From NCBI GenBank assembly GCA_008508345.1, contig QNGE01000132.1, positions 1 through 64,000 on the forward strand: DNA of 64,000 bases, written 5' to 3'. Numbering within the stretch: the stretch's first letter is position 1; every line of letters starts with the position of its first letter. Below, one piece after another: positions 1-12,434 of the stretch. Position numbers and translations under genes: made by a program. The notes beneath the pieces are model-generated. The model saw nothing but the letters and a program-made list of their open reading frames with translations. It did no database searches and was not told the origin of the DNA. The stretch comes from Paragonimus westermani (Eukaryota > Platyhelminthes > Trematoda > Plagiorchiida > Troglotrematidae).

Positions 1-19
1 ATGATGATGACTGATCAGT

Positions 20-115
20 AGACCAAAGCAGTTGATCGACGCAGTTGCAGTGATGTAGTATTCCTCGAATTTTCTGAAGCATTTGGCCGCGTGAACCATG
101 TTGTTTTGCAGGTAA
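20..115 (+). pseudogene. LINE (CR1/jockey-type) reverse transcriptase fragment
   Basis: Reading from base 52 gives 20 residues (52-111) that match the RT motif A region of CR1/jockey-type non-LTR retrotransposons, with the core FLEFSEAFGRVNH against the usual FLDFSKAFDRVNH. The codons before it (about 20-51) also fit the family (TKAVDRRS). The catalytic aspartate of motif A is glutamate here and the second conserved aspartate is glycine, so this copy could not polymerise. The window begins inside the element, and nothing after about 120 continues the RT. This is a dead fragment of an element lying mostly to the left of the window. Confidence 0.65.
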
Positions 116-120
116 TTCTT

Positions 121-3100
121 CCCATTACGGGATACCAGGTAACCATTTTCAGTAGTGTGAGTCATATCTTGTTAATTCTCAGCATAGGATGTGTGTAAAC
201 GGTGCATTCTCTGCCTGTAGGTCTAGCTTCAGCGGGAAACCACCAACGTTCACTTGTTAGCTCGCACATATTTATAACATTGATCAACCATCTTCCTGTC
301 CTAATCGCCTTCTCGTTATTGTTCTTCACTGAACACGTCAAGATCTGGCGTCCCGTGAACACTAGTAACGATTCTCTCATCCTTCAGAAGGACCATAACA
401 TTCCGTACGATTGGTCTCGAGTGAACCGACTGGACACGTATTTGTATTACCTTGATGGATACTCGCTTCAAACAGTTCTTGTTAAGAAATGCCAAGCAAC
501 CCTCATTTCGCACACTCTCCCCGGCTCTTCAAACATTGAAGCGGAGGCAAAAAATAACACGTAACACCCTGACGTCACTGAAATCTTTTCGGTCAGTTCA
601 AACCTCACCGTTTTCAATCCCCTTACAACAGTTTTTCTTGACCGCATAGTGAGAATGGAGCTATAGTTTGACCGCGATATCTCCAAAAGGACAAGCTGTA
701 CATGGGGACTGTGCAACGTCGTGCCATTAAGACAGTTCACGGACTGAAAACTAGACCGCACGAAGACTGACATCTCTGAGAATGTACTGGTTGGAACATC
801 GTCGGTTTAGAGGTGACTTAATGCTTCATAATGAAGTGTCGTGATAATCCGTGCCGATTGATGCTAATCAAAGGAAATAGCACGATGCTGAGAGGTTAGC
901 CCCCCCCCCACAAAAAAAAAATAGAGGTCCAATATGGCACATTAGAATGCAGGCAGTTTTTCTTATTGTTTGTGAGGCTTGAAGTGCTCTACCTAAACAT
1001 GTTGTTCCTGTTGGTTTGCAGCGATTTGCTGGGTTTGCCTTGACCAACATTTATTGGCCCAATTCTGATGCTATATTTTTTCTTCATTTCAACCCGCCGC
1101 CGATTCTACGCAACAGGATAAGGAACTCATAAGAGCTTTCGCTTCCTACTTCCGTCTTTAACCCACTTGCTCACTTAACTGCACAGTATTATAATACTAC
1201 GTACCGTAGCACTTTAATGTGTTAATGGGACACCTCGAAAACTGTAATCAAATCATCAAACTATTGCAATAGAATTCTAAGCGACCTAATGAGCCCCGTT
1301 TAATCTACAAAGCCCATGAGCCGTGACCATGTTACTGTAGTCAACAGTGGCTAGAAAAGCAATGCCACGACGTGCATCAAGTAGTTACCATTCAAATCAA
1401 CAGACGCCCGCCGGATAACAAAATATACAAATTGACTGTACCCTGGTAAATCGGGCTTCAACCCTCGAGCCCGCTTACAGATATTAGCTGATTGCTGCAC
1501 GAGTTCGGGGCAGAAAGCCCAAGGTATGCGGATCCAGTGCAATTGTCTCACTCAGTGTTCAGCGATTCGTCGAAACATGCAAAAATGCGACACATTAAGT
1601 GTACTCATACCATTTCGACTAGGTCTAACCCAATGTGAAAATGAACTAACTCACCAGCAGATATAAACCTTCCCGTCCTGAGTAGCCTTCACTATCAGAT
1701 GGTATTCCTTCAGATGATTAACAAACGCTTGTTGCGTGCTGAAAACATGTTGTCTCGGCTTGTTTACAGTCACCCAGTGATTTTGTGAGGCCGGACAGTA
1801 CTGACAATGAAATAATGATACCATAATTCAGCTAACAAAATCGCGCCATTTAACACCTACATAAACCACACAAAGCGCAAACAAAAACAGCCAGCAGAAC
1901 TGAGCGGCTAAACTGGGTACCATGTAACGGTACAATGGGTTCAAAAATTCAGTGGTCTAATGGGTTCAATGGGTAATGTACGGAAGTAGTCTCGTTTCTC
2001 CAGACTAATGATCTTTGTACCAGATGGTCAGTCGCACGTCGCAACTTCTCTTGATTTTATCGGGAGTCTAAAATGTAGAAGCAAATGAATGCTTACTAAT
2101 ATTATACACGTAGGTCTACGGCTGGGTGAATATGAATAATTAAGTGTAAGCTATCCGACAAACCGACACATATGTGAGGCTAGGCGCAGCATAGTATGCT
2201 GGGACACTGAGTGAGTGTCAGAGTGTCAATCCGTAACACTTTTGAACTCATCCATCCACGTGACACTCACGATGTGTTCTGACAGAGAGTGTCCAGGTTT
2301 TGCAAACCTTAACCGACAGAGAACTGTGTATTAGCTCAAGCCTGCTGTATTCAGCGACTTACCGATTGATACACGGATTCTAGGCAGAGATCAAAGGTTA
2401 CCCGATCCAGTCGGTGGATCTGAAAGACCATAATTGAAAACAGTACATATGAAGAACAGTCATATTTGCAATGCTAGTTCCTGAATTCGTACGCCCAGAG
2501 TTTTCCCAACCTTTTGCTACCGTGAATCGAAAGTCGCAAGGAGAAAACGGTGAATCTGCAAACAAACTTTATCAATGGGTTTACTCACCGTTCACAACAG
2601 ACTTCAACGTAACAATTGAGGAGTGCTAGGTAGCTCGACGTAAGAGCACCTTGAGCACAAACGCACAGCAGCCGCCAGAGTGGAAGAGTACGTCTACGGA
2701 AAATTCCAGTCAATCTTCAGAATTCAAACAAGCGTTAGATTGGTTAAGCAGCGCTCCTAACGGCGATAACTCAACATTGTTATCCAGGTGAATGTAACCT
2801 ACAGGAGTAGAGATGGTGCAGATTCATTACGCAGCTACGAGCAAAACTGCGATACTTATGCCGGCCCACTAAATTTGATGCTAGTGGTCTGTAGTAAATT
2901 TACAGTCACAAGGTAATGTGAACCGGCGCGGTGGTACTGGCAGGGCAACCCTCACGTCGCGCGGAGTTTAGAATTTTGGGGACGTCGAAGGTGATCCCAC
3001 TACAATGGGCGTGGCCCTCGCCGTTTTCCAAGCAGGAGGCTTAATGTCAGTCTGGACTTTTGGTTGACATATTTTATAACGAGTTTCTGGCGTACTAGCT

Positions 3101-5409
3101 TCTGCTTCCTCGTGTATTCTGGGATGGATCTTGTAGTTATTCATCGCGTTGTATGAAATAGCTTTGAGTAATATATCTTCAACATCTACCGCATAAAACT
3201 TTGCGGTAACGAGTGTTTACCTGGAGTAGGACAGGATACCAGCTCGGTGGTGCATCGTCGCAGACTACTAGCTAATATGTTTACTATCTCATCCACAATT
3301 AGCGAATCAGACGGAGTATCTTCTCCGGGTACTCGCAAAACAATCCAGTGTGCGGTCGGCCTTCATGGACAGACAATTTCAGTGTCAGTGGATTGATAAC
3401 AGTTTGAGGAAGCGGTAGTCTTTGGGAGTTCTGTATCACGATGCTTCGCATCGCAGAGACAAGGACGTGAATACCAATGCGGAGAGCAATTGCAGTGTCT
3501 AAGATTGCGCAAAAATAATCATGAGGACGCGCTTTGAAACTGGTTACATAGTTAACAGAGATTGCATGTTCTGGAAGGGCATTCCTTACCCTACAAATGC
3601 GCAGTGAGATAACGATATGCTTATACCACGGTCAGCTGTGTTGCATCCCATGATCAGGCGAGTGGCCTCCCCAACCACTTATTCTGGTCATAGCGACCAC
3701 CAGGTTACGCTGATGGTCATGCGGTGTGATAATAGGGATGGTGAGAATCAAGTCACCTCTGGTCCGTCGAAAACCAGATAGATAGATATTCACTTCCGTA
3801 AGACGCGTATATTGGGGTTCATCCCACAACACACGAATGACCTCAGTCCACGTGAATGAACAGCTGTGTGGAGAAAATTATCATAATGAGAAAGACGACG
3901 CCAGATGGCAGATGCATATTCGAAGTGCCGCCAAATGAAGCTTTGTGGAGAAGTGTACAACAGGGATCACGCGGTCCAAAAAGTCGCCTGGTTAACCCCA
4001 GGGCTTTACTGGTGTCATTTTACATCTATCACATTGAAAAGAACTCGGCAGAGACTGAAAAACGGTCGCCTCCAATCCTCCTTCACGAAGTCTGTCTGAA
4101 GATGGAAGTCGTTCGACTAGTAGGTGACACTTGACAGTTGTCCAGTATACATAACTTTACACCTCTCCGCGTTGGGTGCAAGTTTATCCACCTGGGACCA
4201 AGTGGAAAGAACATTCAGGTGGATTTTTTTAATTGAATAGGCAAATTTTATCGTCATCCGCAGGCAGTAGCAGCAGAGACGAAATCGAAACAGGAAAACC
4301 GTTTTTAAAGATGAGAGATTGAAGATGACCAGGGAGAGAGCCTTGGGGCGCGCCACTAGAACTGTCATGGCGACCGCAGTGTTCACAGTTGACAGGCACG
4401 TGATCATGTCCACTCCAGTGACTCTAGTCAATTTGGGGCGTCACCTTGAACTCCTCATCGGTGAAGCTTGTCAAGCAGAACCGAGTAGTTCATCGGAATA
4501 AACAATGCAGCGAAGTTAGGGTAAACAAACTCACCGCCGACATCCTGGCCAACCGACGCCATCCACTGTCCAGTGACCGTCAGTAGATCCTTCGAACAGA
4601 AACCTTTCTTCCTAAAACCATATCTTGTCACTGTGGAGGTTGCAAAACACGGAGTACTCGTGGAACTTCTAACAAGCGAAGGCTTTCATTACTTGCAGAA
4701 ATCAAAAGCAGATAACTGTTGAAGGACGATTGCGAAGACGATCGAAGAGAGGCGAACAACAACAAACTCCCAACTCTGGGGGACCAGGTTACTTGAGGTA
4801 GTTTGCTCAAATAACGGGCTGACGCGCTCAACCTGCTGCTCGGTGGCTTCGCAGCTTGCAGTTGGTAGACCAGAGTCCGGGCCAAGTTGTAGAGTGTCAT
4901 CAAGAAAAGCTGCGAGGAACTATCTACAGTGCTAATACAGTCAATCCGGTCAAACCTTCGTGAATTCGGCAAAGAGCACGTAGGTACAGCCAGACTCTAG
5001 AGCTGTGATGTCCCAGATGCTGCTTTACGAGTTCAGGTGTATGTCGGAATGTGCTTTTGGGCCACTGACGAAGCGCTGAGCGTTAGTTTCGCTGAGCGAT
5101 GCCATCTTATTTGGGATGGGAATTTCGGTAACTTCCTCACGCGTGCTGCCTCTCTGTAATGAGCTTGAATTTTCAACTGCGAAGTTGACATAGCTTATTT
5201 TGCATACAAAAGCCAGCGGTGTGGACTGCTCAAGAGATGTGACAAGTATGCGCGCCAACCTAGGAGAGGTGAATTCATCACCAGCCTGGACCGTCAGATA
5301 GGAACGCAGTACGTCTGAATTTGTTTCTAGGTAGTTCTTACGTTTAGTAATAACGGAAGGGATTAGGTTAGTGCCATTGTTGTGACCGGGCTAGATCACT
5401 GCATGACCG
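121..5409. other. No recognisable gene; anonymous AT-rich DNA
   Basis: All open frames are short (up to about 120 codons) and resemble no family I know. There is a C10 run at 900-909 followed by an A10 run at 912-921. A 10-bp inverted pair (GTGAGTGTCA and its complement TGACACTCAC) lies within about 2200-2275. The stretch 4540-5010 has somewhat longer frames on both strands, but I cannot assign it. Confidence 0.5.
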
Positions 5410-5900
5410 CTAGGCCTGAGAATACCAAGAAATCAAACTATCAACCATTAGACTCTCCCTGATGAGATCAGGTTTAGGATGCGAGGGAGTAGGGCGAAAC
5501 CGTCGGTGCTCGCGACCCGAGCCGTGTTCATATGGACTCACGGTTTTCATTGAGTGGAAGAGATGTACTGCCATGAAGCCCTCAGAACCCACGTACGAAT
5601 ACGGGGGAACGGTTACTTCTGAACGGTTTAAATCACCCAACATAAAGATATCACAGAAGCCAAGAGAAGTGTCAGTGTCCAAAACTGCTGAGATGAGTGC
5701 ACCTCTTGCGTACTAAAAAAACTCTGGTCAGTATAACACTCCAACCTACCGAAATCAGGTTTATTCAGGAGAACTGCCTCTGGAGTCGCAGTGAGTTTTG
5801 AAAGGGGGAAAACATGAAATGAAGCACGTACGTAGAGGGCCACCCTACCACCATTACATTCGGTCCTATCGGCCCGTAGTATCACCATGCTATCCACTTA
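5410..5900 (-). pseudogene. CR1/jockey-type LINE endonuclease (APE-like) fragment
   Basis: On the minus strand this encodes part of the apurinic-endonuclease-like domain that nicks target DNA for LINE integration. Near 5880-5820 the frame reads LRADRTECNGGRVALYVRAS, the conserved 'RxDR...GGGVALYV' block. After a frameshift near 5680 it gives FMLGDLNRSEV, the 'xLGDFN' block that carries catalytic Asp and Asn, and then FRPTP...LIRESLMVDSL, matching the 'TRFRP...LxLxHESLMVDSL' block near the end of the domain. The order is right for one endonuclease read 5900 to 5410. The frameshift, GGG to GGR, and DFN to DLN show decay. I found no matching RT below 5410. Confidence 0.75.
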
Positions 5901-6466
5901 ATGTTCGAAGTTTAGAAAAGATGCTGTATGCCAAGACTCAATCAATGCAACTAGTCGTGGCTTTAGACTGGAGAAACGATCACGAATTTCACTCAGTTTG
6001 TTGGAAGAACTTTAACGGAGCTGTCAGTGGAGGAGTGCGTGCTTGGTTGAAATTTTCGTTGCTGAGAACCATTTACAGTTAGACTGACGGAACCATTGCC
6101 TATCCCGCCAAAGTCGACTGCGACTTGTTTCATTGTAGCTCTAGAACCAGTGTTACTATCAAAAGATCAGCGAAAACATTATCACCAGATTTCAGATTCT
6201 CACATTCGTCCCTGAAACGATCGCGATGAGGTAATTCTTCCCGACAACGAGACGGTGCCTGTGGCGATAAAACTGCGTGATTTGCATCACCATTTCTTTG
6301 GTAGTGACAGTGACTTTGAAGAGTCTAAGGCCTCATTCCCTCAGTACATGATTTGGACAGGAACTGCGCCGATTATGCTGAACGTACACATTTGTTAGTT
6401 TGAGAGCAGAAACTCTTGCTCTTCAATACTGGAAGTCCAAACGTGTCTGATAGTGATGTTCCAAGA
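5901..6466. other. Spacer between LINE scrap and gag; nothing identified
   Basis: No motif is recognised. It includes the region where the gag frame of the next feature stops resembling its family, so an element breakpoint lies near its right edge. Confidence 0.4.
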
Positions 6467-7150
6467 TCAGACGATGTTTGAGTGTTCCGTCTTCAGAGCA
6501 TTACACCAATGCTGTTCAGACAACGGTGTACCTGCAAAAACGCGGGCTCCGGGACCAATTTTAAAATCGCAGGAGACTGAGGTCGTAGGAACAGCACTTA
6601 CCCTGGGATTATTGTAATCGTGCAGAAACGGTTGGAAGCGCTCGACTACTTGGTCGGCAATTTCAGCAGCTTCTGATAGCGGTTGTGAGCGGGCTACGGA
6701 CACAATAGCTTGGGCTGTCTCCGGCAGCCTCTGCATCCATAGCTCTCGCAATAGTGACTCATCCATGTGAGAGCCACCGAGAAGTTGCTGCATTTCACGG
6801 AGCAACGTAGACGGGCGTTTGTCACCCAGTTGCAATCCACTGAAAAGCTGCTGTAGGCGGGTTTTCTCTGATGGGGTTACCCGCTTGATCACGGCCTCCT
6901 TAAGAGTATCATAACGATGTTCCGCGGGTTGACTGAGGAGGACGTCACGCAATTGCATGGTGACTTCCTTCGGAAGTCTAGACACTAGCTGACTGAACTT
7001 CGCCTGGTCAGACGAAATTCGGTTATTGACGAACTCGGCCTCAAGATAGACAAACCAGAGTAAGGGATCCATCTCCAAGAATGGAGGAACTGTTAGTGTA
7101 ACTGCGCCTACAGTATGCGAATCTAAAGGCTTAATATCTTCCCCAGACAT
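6467..7150 (-). CDS. Gag-like protein of a CsRn1/Ty3-gypsy retrotransposon (3'-truncated copy)
   Basis: This open frame of 227 codons starts at ATG 7150. It has the capsid-type N-terminal region common in flatworm and arthropod Ty3/gypsy elements: VPPFLEMDPLLWFVYLEAEF, then 'ISSDQAKFSQLVSRLP', 'LKEAVIKRVTPSEKTRLQQL', 'LLGGSHMDESLLRELWMQRLP' and 'AEIADQVVERFQPF'. Residues 1 to about 180 align along their whole length with the decayed gag at 13325-13812. After about residue 190 the sequence diverges and stops at 6467. There is no Cys/His zinc knuckle, protease or RT downstream, so this is an isolated gag end of an element. Keeping 227 codons open while the neighbouring gag is full of lesions suggests a younger insertion. 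It has an ordinary leader (7151-7317) and no visible promoter. Confidence 0.8.
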   Translation of the reverse strand: MSGEDIKPLDSHTVGAVTLTVPPFLEMDPLLWFVYLEAEFVNNRISSDQAKFSQLVSRLPKEVTMQLRDVLLSQPAEHRYDTLKEAVIKRVTPSEKTRLQQLFSGLQLGDKRPSTLLREMQQLLGGSHMDESLLRELWMQRLPETAQAIVSVARSQPLSEAAEIADQVVERFQPFLHDYNNPRVSAVPTTSVSCDFKIGPGARVFAGTPLSEQHWCNALKTEHSNIV

Positions 7151-7317
7151 GGTAAACGCTCAGTAGCTTATAATATGCAAAAACGGAAAATATAGAGTAG
7201 GTGAATGAATATGAAAATTTGGCCAGACCTGATATATAACCAAAAATTGAAATACGGTCAATAAAAATGATAAAATGCCGTATAAAAAAAAATTAACACC
7301 AAGGAACTGACTCACCA
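7151..7317 (-). other. Leader of the truncated gag element with primer-binding-site-like motif
   Basis: An AT-rich leader separates the gag ATG (7150) from a minus-strand motif TGGTGAGTCA at 7308-7317. The same motif sits at 14029-14038, upstream of the second gag. A TGG start is expected of a tRNA 3'-end-complementary primer site, and TGGTGA agrees with the tRNA-Trp primer site described for CsRn1-group elements, but the bases beyond it do not. The motif also resembles a splice donor (GGTGAGT), which is an alternative reading. Confidence 0.4.
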
Positions 7318-9989
7318 AATGACGTGAGACGAAGATACACGGACAAGATACGCCGGATCACACAATAAAAATAGCGGACCAAACTGCGGCGAAAATACTA
7401 TTGTCGGGCTCACCAGTTTGTGGGTACGTTCCCACAAAGTCTCACACCAGATTTGACGAGTTACCCAGTGGCAATAATTCAGAAGACAACAAACAGCGCA
7501 GTACTCTATATATTGCCACGACCGAGAAGCAACAAAATGTACAGCCAGCAAGCGTCCTGCGTGTAGCGCGCGGAACGGAAAAGTGAGGAATTTTTCTACC
7601 AGCGGAAATAAGGCTTACAATTGGGCTAAACAAACTTGGCTCATCAGGGGGTGTCAAATTGTACAACAAAATATCAACAAAAATTAGGCTCTTCTAGGAG
7701 GTCGCTACAAGACCTCAAGTTCGTCAGCAGACGCCAGTGTACTTGGAACTTTTCTTGATTCCTCAGGGTACGCGAACCCAGAGATTCTGGCCAGTCGCGT
7801 TTTGGAAGGCAGACAGAACAGATGGACTCCAGGCTCCACGCACAAATTCCGCCAGGGCTCCCGATCGTGCTTATCGCGCAGCTTTAGACATCTGTCGATG
7901 CACCTGGAAAGGTACTGTTTGATCACAGTCTTCCACGGCGTCCAAGGTATACTTCTCCGGCGTGGTGGTACGAACACTTTAGAATGTCTTTCATGACCAG
8001 CAGTCAAAACGTGGCTCCAACAAATATCAAAGTAGAAGAAAGTAATAAGGTTTCAAAACAAGCGGCATATTTCCAGGAACTTATGGAAATATGATGAGCA
8101 GTTAGCTGCAGCTTGGTTCGGGACTAGCCCGGTCAGCATAACCGTTCTCTGAATGTCCTCTAGTTGTTTTCCGAGCGTCGTATTACAATCCCAACCGCGC
8201 GTCTCCGAGGCTCCAGAAAAATCAACCTGGGCCTTCATATTATGGTGCGTTTATCTCCCCCTCTTTCCACCACACATCTAGGTTTATCCGAAGGTTTCTG
8301 ACCGGTGAAATTGATAGATAAACTTATCACCGCTTAGTTATAAGGGCCTTTCATTGAGAATCTCATTGATCCCTAAGTGTCTGCCGCAGACATCTCATTA
8401 CACCGGGGGATTGAAGTGACCATTTGAGGGGGTACGCCTCTTTATTGAAGTTTTAACGTAGTGAAAAAACAGACAATCGTAAAACAGAACTCCTCGTTCT
8501 CATTGTTGCTGGCACTTAAAACGGCAGCTTTCTGCGTTATCACTCATTCTTTTCACGTGCCCTCTGTATCCACAGTCCCACTACCTCTCTGATAAGCACG
8601 TGTTATGGACCGAGATACTGATGGTGCGTGACATCTCAATTGAAATTAATGATGCAATACAGATAATTACAGAAAGATGTGTTGATGTGTTGTTGTGCTA
8701 GATGTGTTGATGCCAGAGGAAGCAGGTTATTAACCCCTTCCAATCAATGTTTCTTGCCAACTTATGCCATGAGCGTTCCCAGGATAGCCCTTATCGAATC
8801 GTTCGCTAACGATTCAAGTCCACACCGAGTTACGCGTGATCAATTGATCTGGTGAATGCCTCCCAGTATTCAACGATAGTGATAATCTATCCTCGAAACG
8901 GTTAACGAGAAGGCGCTTGTAATAACTGGATTTAATACGGTACCAAGTGAAGCAATAAACAAGAAAATCGAGTCTCTCACCTCGAATGTGAACATACGCA
9001 TAAATCAAACAACGTGCCTCTACAACAAATCGACGCCAGGCTCGCTGTCTTCTTGTTGCCCCCAAATCTGGTCTGCATGTTTTAGGGGCACCAGTCAGCA
9101 AGAAGAACATGAAGCGCGGTCGTACGGTTTGACGTCTTCGGTTATTGTGAGCAAAAATATTTCCGCTTAAATTCTGGTTTCTCACTCGGGCACCTGTTGC
9201 AGAAGTTAAAGTGACCGAAGTGTGTCTTAGTGACTAACATTTGTTCGTTTCGATTGGCTGATAATTAAAACTATTTGGACCCGCGTCACTTTAAAAAATT
9301 CGATATAACTGCGGTTGTTTTGGTTGTGTTTTAATCTGGGGATGCAGAAATAATGCGCATATAATTACATACAGTGAAGCAAAAGTTTTTTGTCACATCA
9401 GCAACTAGTGGTACTGTTTTATTTTTGGGACAAATTACTTTGCAGCTTTCAAGGCAGTTTTCGAGGAGCGTGGATTTCACAGTTTCTCACAGTTCCAAAA
9501 GTGCTGCAAAAGTACATGGGAGATTTTGGTGATATTTACATTTGCGAAAGGAGCCGTAACTCGAAGCTACTCTTGGAGTAGGATGAGATAATGTAGCATG
9601 ATTCCCTTAGAACCGTCTAGGTTGACTACCGCTGTAAGAATTATAGAAGGAGTAAGAGTGTGTGCAAAGGTGTCTGACGTGACCAGTGGCCTAGTGATTT
9701 TCAGCCTCAACAATTTACTCTCCGCGACACTTGTTGAAAATCACAATTTCATGTGGTCCGAGTGAATGCCTACTTCGTTGCGAGCTCTTTCGAGTTGGAA
9801 CACAACTACCCCTCTAATCGTTCGGCGCATATGTCCCATCCTACAAATCTCAGGCTTACCGTCAGTGGAGTGGAAAAAATGAGTATCGCCCTCTCCAGAC
9901 ATACCACAGCTCAAAAAAGCAGGAGGACCAAAACGACGAATGCGAATGTTCGCACGCTATGTTGATAACGTCATTTCTAAAAATAAGAT
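7318..9989. other. Probable LTR and linker DNA between the two gypsy-type copies
   Basis: No gene is recognised. By position this stretch should hold the 3' LTR of the 10-14 kb element, the 5' LTR of the 6.5-7.3 kb copy, or one LTR shared by both. Part of it (8870-9075) is similar to 14955-15145. Short frames at 7705-8007 and 8053-8238 (-) have no family I can name. Confidence 0.4.
8870..9075 (-). repeat. LTR-like direct repeat, copy 1
   Basis: Aligned by eye with 14955-15145, this shares the word CGAAACGGTTAACGAGA (exact apart from one added A) and, about 120 bp on, a block ending ACAACAAA-ATCGACG. It is in the same orientation, about 6.1 kb away, on either side of the gypsy-type coding block, as expected for two LTRs of one old element. 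Overall identity is modest and I cannot fix the termini. Confidence 0.45.
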
Positions 9990-10011
9990 TTGTTAAAATA
10001 TTCCGTTAAAC

Positions 10012-10790
10012 CTACGGGCTTAAGCAGTTTTGTACTAAGACGATTATACCTAGAGGGCGCAGCTTACACACGTGGTGTGCCAAACGAGCTATGCAGCCGC
10101 CATAATCGTGCGGTGCTAAAGGGGCGCATGAGACGAGCTCACCTGGTAATCTATGTGTGCGACCGAAAACTGGTTCGGCTGCAATAGCGTTCAGGTCTTC
10201 TTTGACCGTGTTTTGCAGCCCAAAAAGAACTGTCGGGGGTGTTTTATCCAAGTAGAGTTAGCATGCGCACTAAGAGCAGCTTTTAACTGGCGGTGGGGAC
10301 GCTCAATCATCCCATTTGCTGCCGGATAGTAAGCTGTAGCGGAAATGTGCTTGCTTTCTAACGTATTTAAAAGGGCCGCAAAATGTCCTCCAAAGTATGT
10401 TCCATGATCTGTGGTCACCACTGCTGGACAACCTAATTGTGTCACCCAACGTTCTAGGATGGCGCTGGCCACTGTTTCTGATGGGCAGTTGGGTAGCAAT
10501 ATGGCTGCAGGCCATCTTGTGAAGCGGTCAACACACGTCAACAGCTAATTAGAACCATTTGAAGGTGGTAAGAGCCTACCATATCGACGTGCACGTAGTG
10601 AAAACGTGCGTCTGGCAAGGGGAAAGTACCATAGGTTTTTTGTATGACGGTGGACTTTAGAACGTTGGCATTGGAGACAAGAGCTGCTCCAGTGGCGGAA
10701 TTGGTGTTTTACTTTAGGCCATACGAAACGCTCAGTGACAAGTTTAACTGAGGCGCGTATGCCAGAACGGAACAAACGGTACATTGTCTC
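10012..10790 (-). pseudogene. Integrase domain of CsRn1-like Ty3/gypsy element
   Basis: Integrase joins the cDNA to host DNA. Read 10790 to 10012 on the minus strand, the zinc-binding region comes first (FVWPKVKHQF...CLQCQRSKVHRH, keeping the CxxC but losing a histidine). The core follows: HVDMVG near 10590 (first catalytic Asp), then CVDRFTRWPAAI, TTDHGTYFGG (second Asp) and AANGMIERPHRQLKAAL (the Glu). The sequence continues as VLFGLQNTVKEDL and FGRTHRLPGELV to about 10012. The D, D and E are all still present. A stop or frameshift near 10541 splits the core, and another lies between core and C-terminal part, so it is a pseudogene. It is the 3'-most domain of the element, following RNase H as in the Ty3/gypsy order. 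Confidence 0.85.
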
Positions 10791-11500
10791 AAACGCTGCT
10801 TGGGCAAGGTGTGGTCTGTGGAGTGTTGCAAATGAATCTCCCCTTTGAGTATGTCAGAGGTACTGGTTGGACTGTGAGAGAGCTTTGTTGGCCAAGTTGC
10901 TGGATCTCTGGGTCACTGGCTTCAGAGACACTCATGGCCACCAAATCAATGCCATTGTCAGCAGCTGCGCGTGAAAGAGTGTCCGATACAGTGTTTCCGG
11001 CAACGGACACATGATGCATATCGGTCGTGAACTAAGAGCTAGGGTCCAGGTGCCTAACTTCCCTTAGGGATATCTGTCGGATGAAGTGTTTAGGAAATAG
11101 GTTAGCGGCTCATGGTTAGTGTAAACCACTGAATGGCGGAAGTTACGGATGCCTAAATAGATAGCTAGCAATGCTCTACCGAACGTGCTATCACAGGATT
11201 CCTCGGGTCGTAAACGTATGGAGAAGAAAGTTAACGGTTTCCATCGCTTTTCGACGAACTGCTGTAAAAACACCAACAACTGAGTCCGAATCGTCGGTCA
11301 TGATTGAAAGTAGTGCGTTTGGGTTGGGGTGCGCAAGGAGGGCTAGGTCGGCTACCGCATCCTTGAGTCTAACGAATTCGGTGCGTGCAGCCTCGGTGGA
11401 TTGAAATTTGCGTTCAGCTCCACGGAGAAAATAGGTCATTGTTGCGTTGTATACACAGTTAGGTATGAAACGTCTGCAATAGTTGACCAGACAACTAAAA
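10791..11500 (-). pseudogene. RT connection and RNase H domain of CsRn1-like element
   Basis: Several frames read in order from 11525 down. First comes LVNYCRRFIPNC (connection); then FLRGAERKFQSTEAARTEF and LLAHPNPNALLSIMTDDSDSVVGVF (RNase H start, first acidic residues); then VEKRWKPLTFFSIRL, TFGRALLAIYLGIRNFRH and VVYTNHEPLTYFL; finally HHVSVAGNTVSDTLSRAAAD (the 'DxLSR' end). RNase H removes the RNA strand during cDNA synthesis. At least two frame changes, loss of catalytic Glu in 'GRELLA' (now GRALLA) and N for D in 'TDHxPLT' show it is inactive. Confidence 0.85.
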
Positions 11501-12235
11501 CGTCGGAGTTGCCCAAAAGAATTTAGCTCGGGTTATTCATGGATAGCTATAATCTTATCCGTAAGTGAGTAGATTCCCTTTTTTGAGATCTTACGACCCG
11601 GAAATTCTATTGTGGTTTTACCTGGTTTGCATTCGGTGGAATAAACTGTGAGACCATGTTGGGTCAAACCTTCCAGTAAGGTGTGAAGATATGTAAGGCG
11701 TTGTTCCTGTGAAGAACTGGCTACTGAAATATCATCCAGATTAGGGTAGACAAAGTCCAAACCATGTTTCTTCACGAGTGAAATGAGCTGCGTTGCTCAA
11801 ACCAAATTGCATTCGGAAAATTCGAAAATGCCAAAGAGGGTTATAACTGCGGTTTTGGGTGTGTCTTCTTCGGCTACCTGGATCTGGTGATAGGCAAGTA
11901 CCAAACCCATCATACTGAATATGGATTTTCCATGAAAGCAAGTGGGATTGGATAATTGTCAGGGACTGTTGCTTGATTTATCCTCGCGGTACTCACCGCA
12001 TGGGCGCCAGTCACCTGACTTCTTAGGGACCATATGCAACGGTGAAGCCCATGGACTCTCGGAAGGGCGTATTATGCCGGGCTGAAGTATGTGCCCGAAA
12101 TTTGCCATGACGAGTTTGCGTTTATCGGTGGCCAATCAGCAGGGCCGTGCACAGACGGAGGATTTCTTAGTAGGGATATGGTGTATGATAGTTGAGTTCA
12201 CTGATGGGATATCTTGTGTGAACGAGTTGTTGGAA
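11500..12235 (-). pseudogene. Reverse transcriptase domain of CsRn1-like element
   Basis: Read 12235 to 11500, this gives ESPWASPLHMVPKKSGDWRP (about 12065-12005), VPDNYPIP, AYHQIQVAEEDTPKTAVIT (11900-11850), the FRMQFGLSNAA block (about 11810) and DFVYPNLDDISVASSSQEQR (about 11760-11700), the polymerase active-site region. The active site reads NLDD, not the usual YLDD/YVDD. About ten residues are missing between the GLSNAA block and the active-site block, and there are several frame changes. The order and spacing are otherwise those of a Ty3/gypsy RT, so this is a decayed but complete domain of the element that runs from 13812 to 10012. Confidence 0.9.
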
Positions 12236-12434
12236 CTAAGTGAAGAGATCCACCGATTGTTTAAGGGCGGCTAGTTGGGCACATATAGATGTCATGGCCG
12301 TAACTTTTGCGTACGTGTCGGGTAAGCTCAGCTTATTGTTGAAATCGATTAACAGAGGGTATCTCGTATCGACCGGAAGGTCGAAATACCAAAGGAAGTT
12401 GATGCCGATTATGGGGAATATGTGGTAAAAATCT
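12236..12434 (-). pseudogene. Aspartic protease, C-terminal part, of CsRn1-like element
   Basis: Reading down from 12445 gives HIFPIIGINFLWYFDLPVDT and then LLIDFNNKLSLPD, matching the 'PIxGADFLxxxGLxVDxxxxxLID' C-terminal region of Ty3/gypsy proteases, just before the RT. Its N-terminal half lies at 12795-13070, across a 370-bp foreign repeat. Confidence 0.8.

Noticed and set aside
2200..2275. 10-bp inverted repeat GTGAGTGTCA / TGACACTCAC
   Set aside because: Short and isolated, with about 50 bases between arms. Such pairs occur by chance in this much sequence.
5459..5510. CTGATGAG with downstream CGAAAC, a hammerhead-like pair
   Set aside because: The intervening bases cannot form stem II next to the core and the flanks cannot form stem I. 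The region is LINE endonuclease coding sequence.
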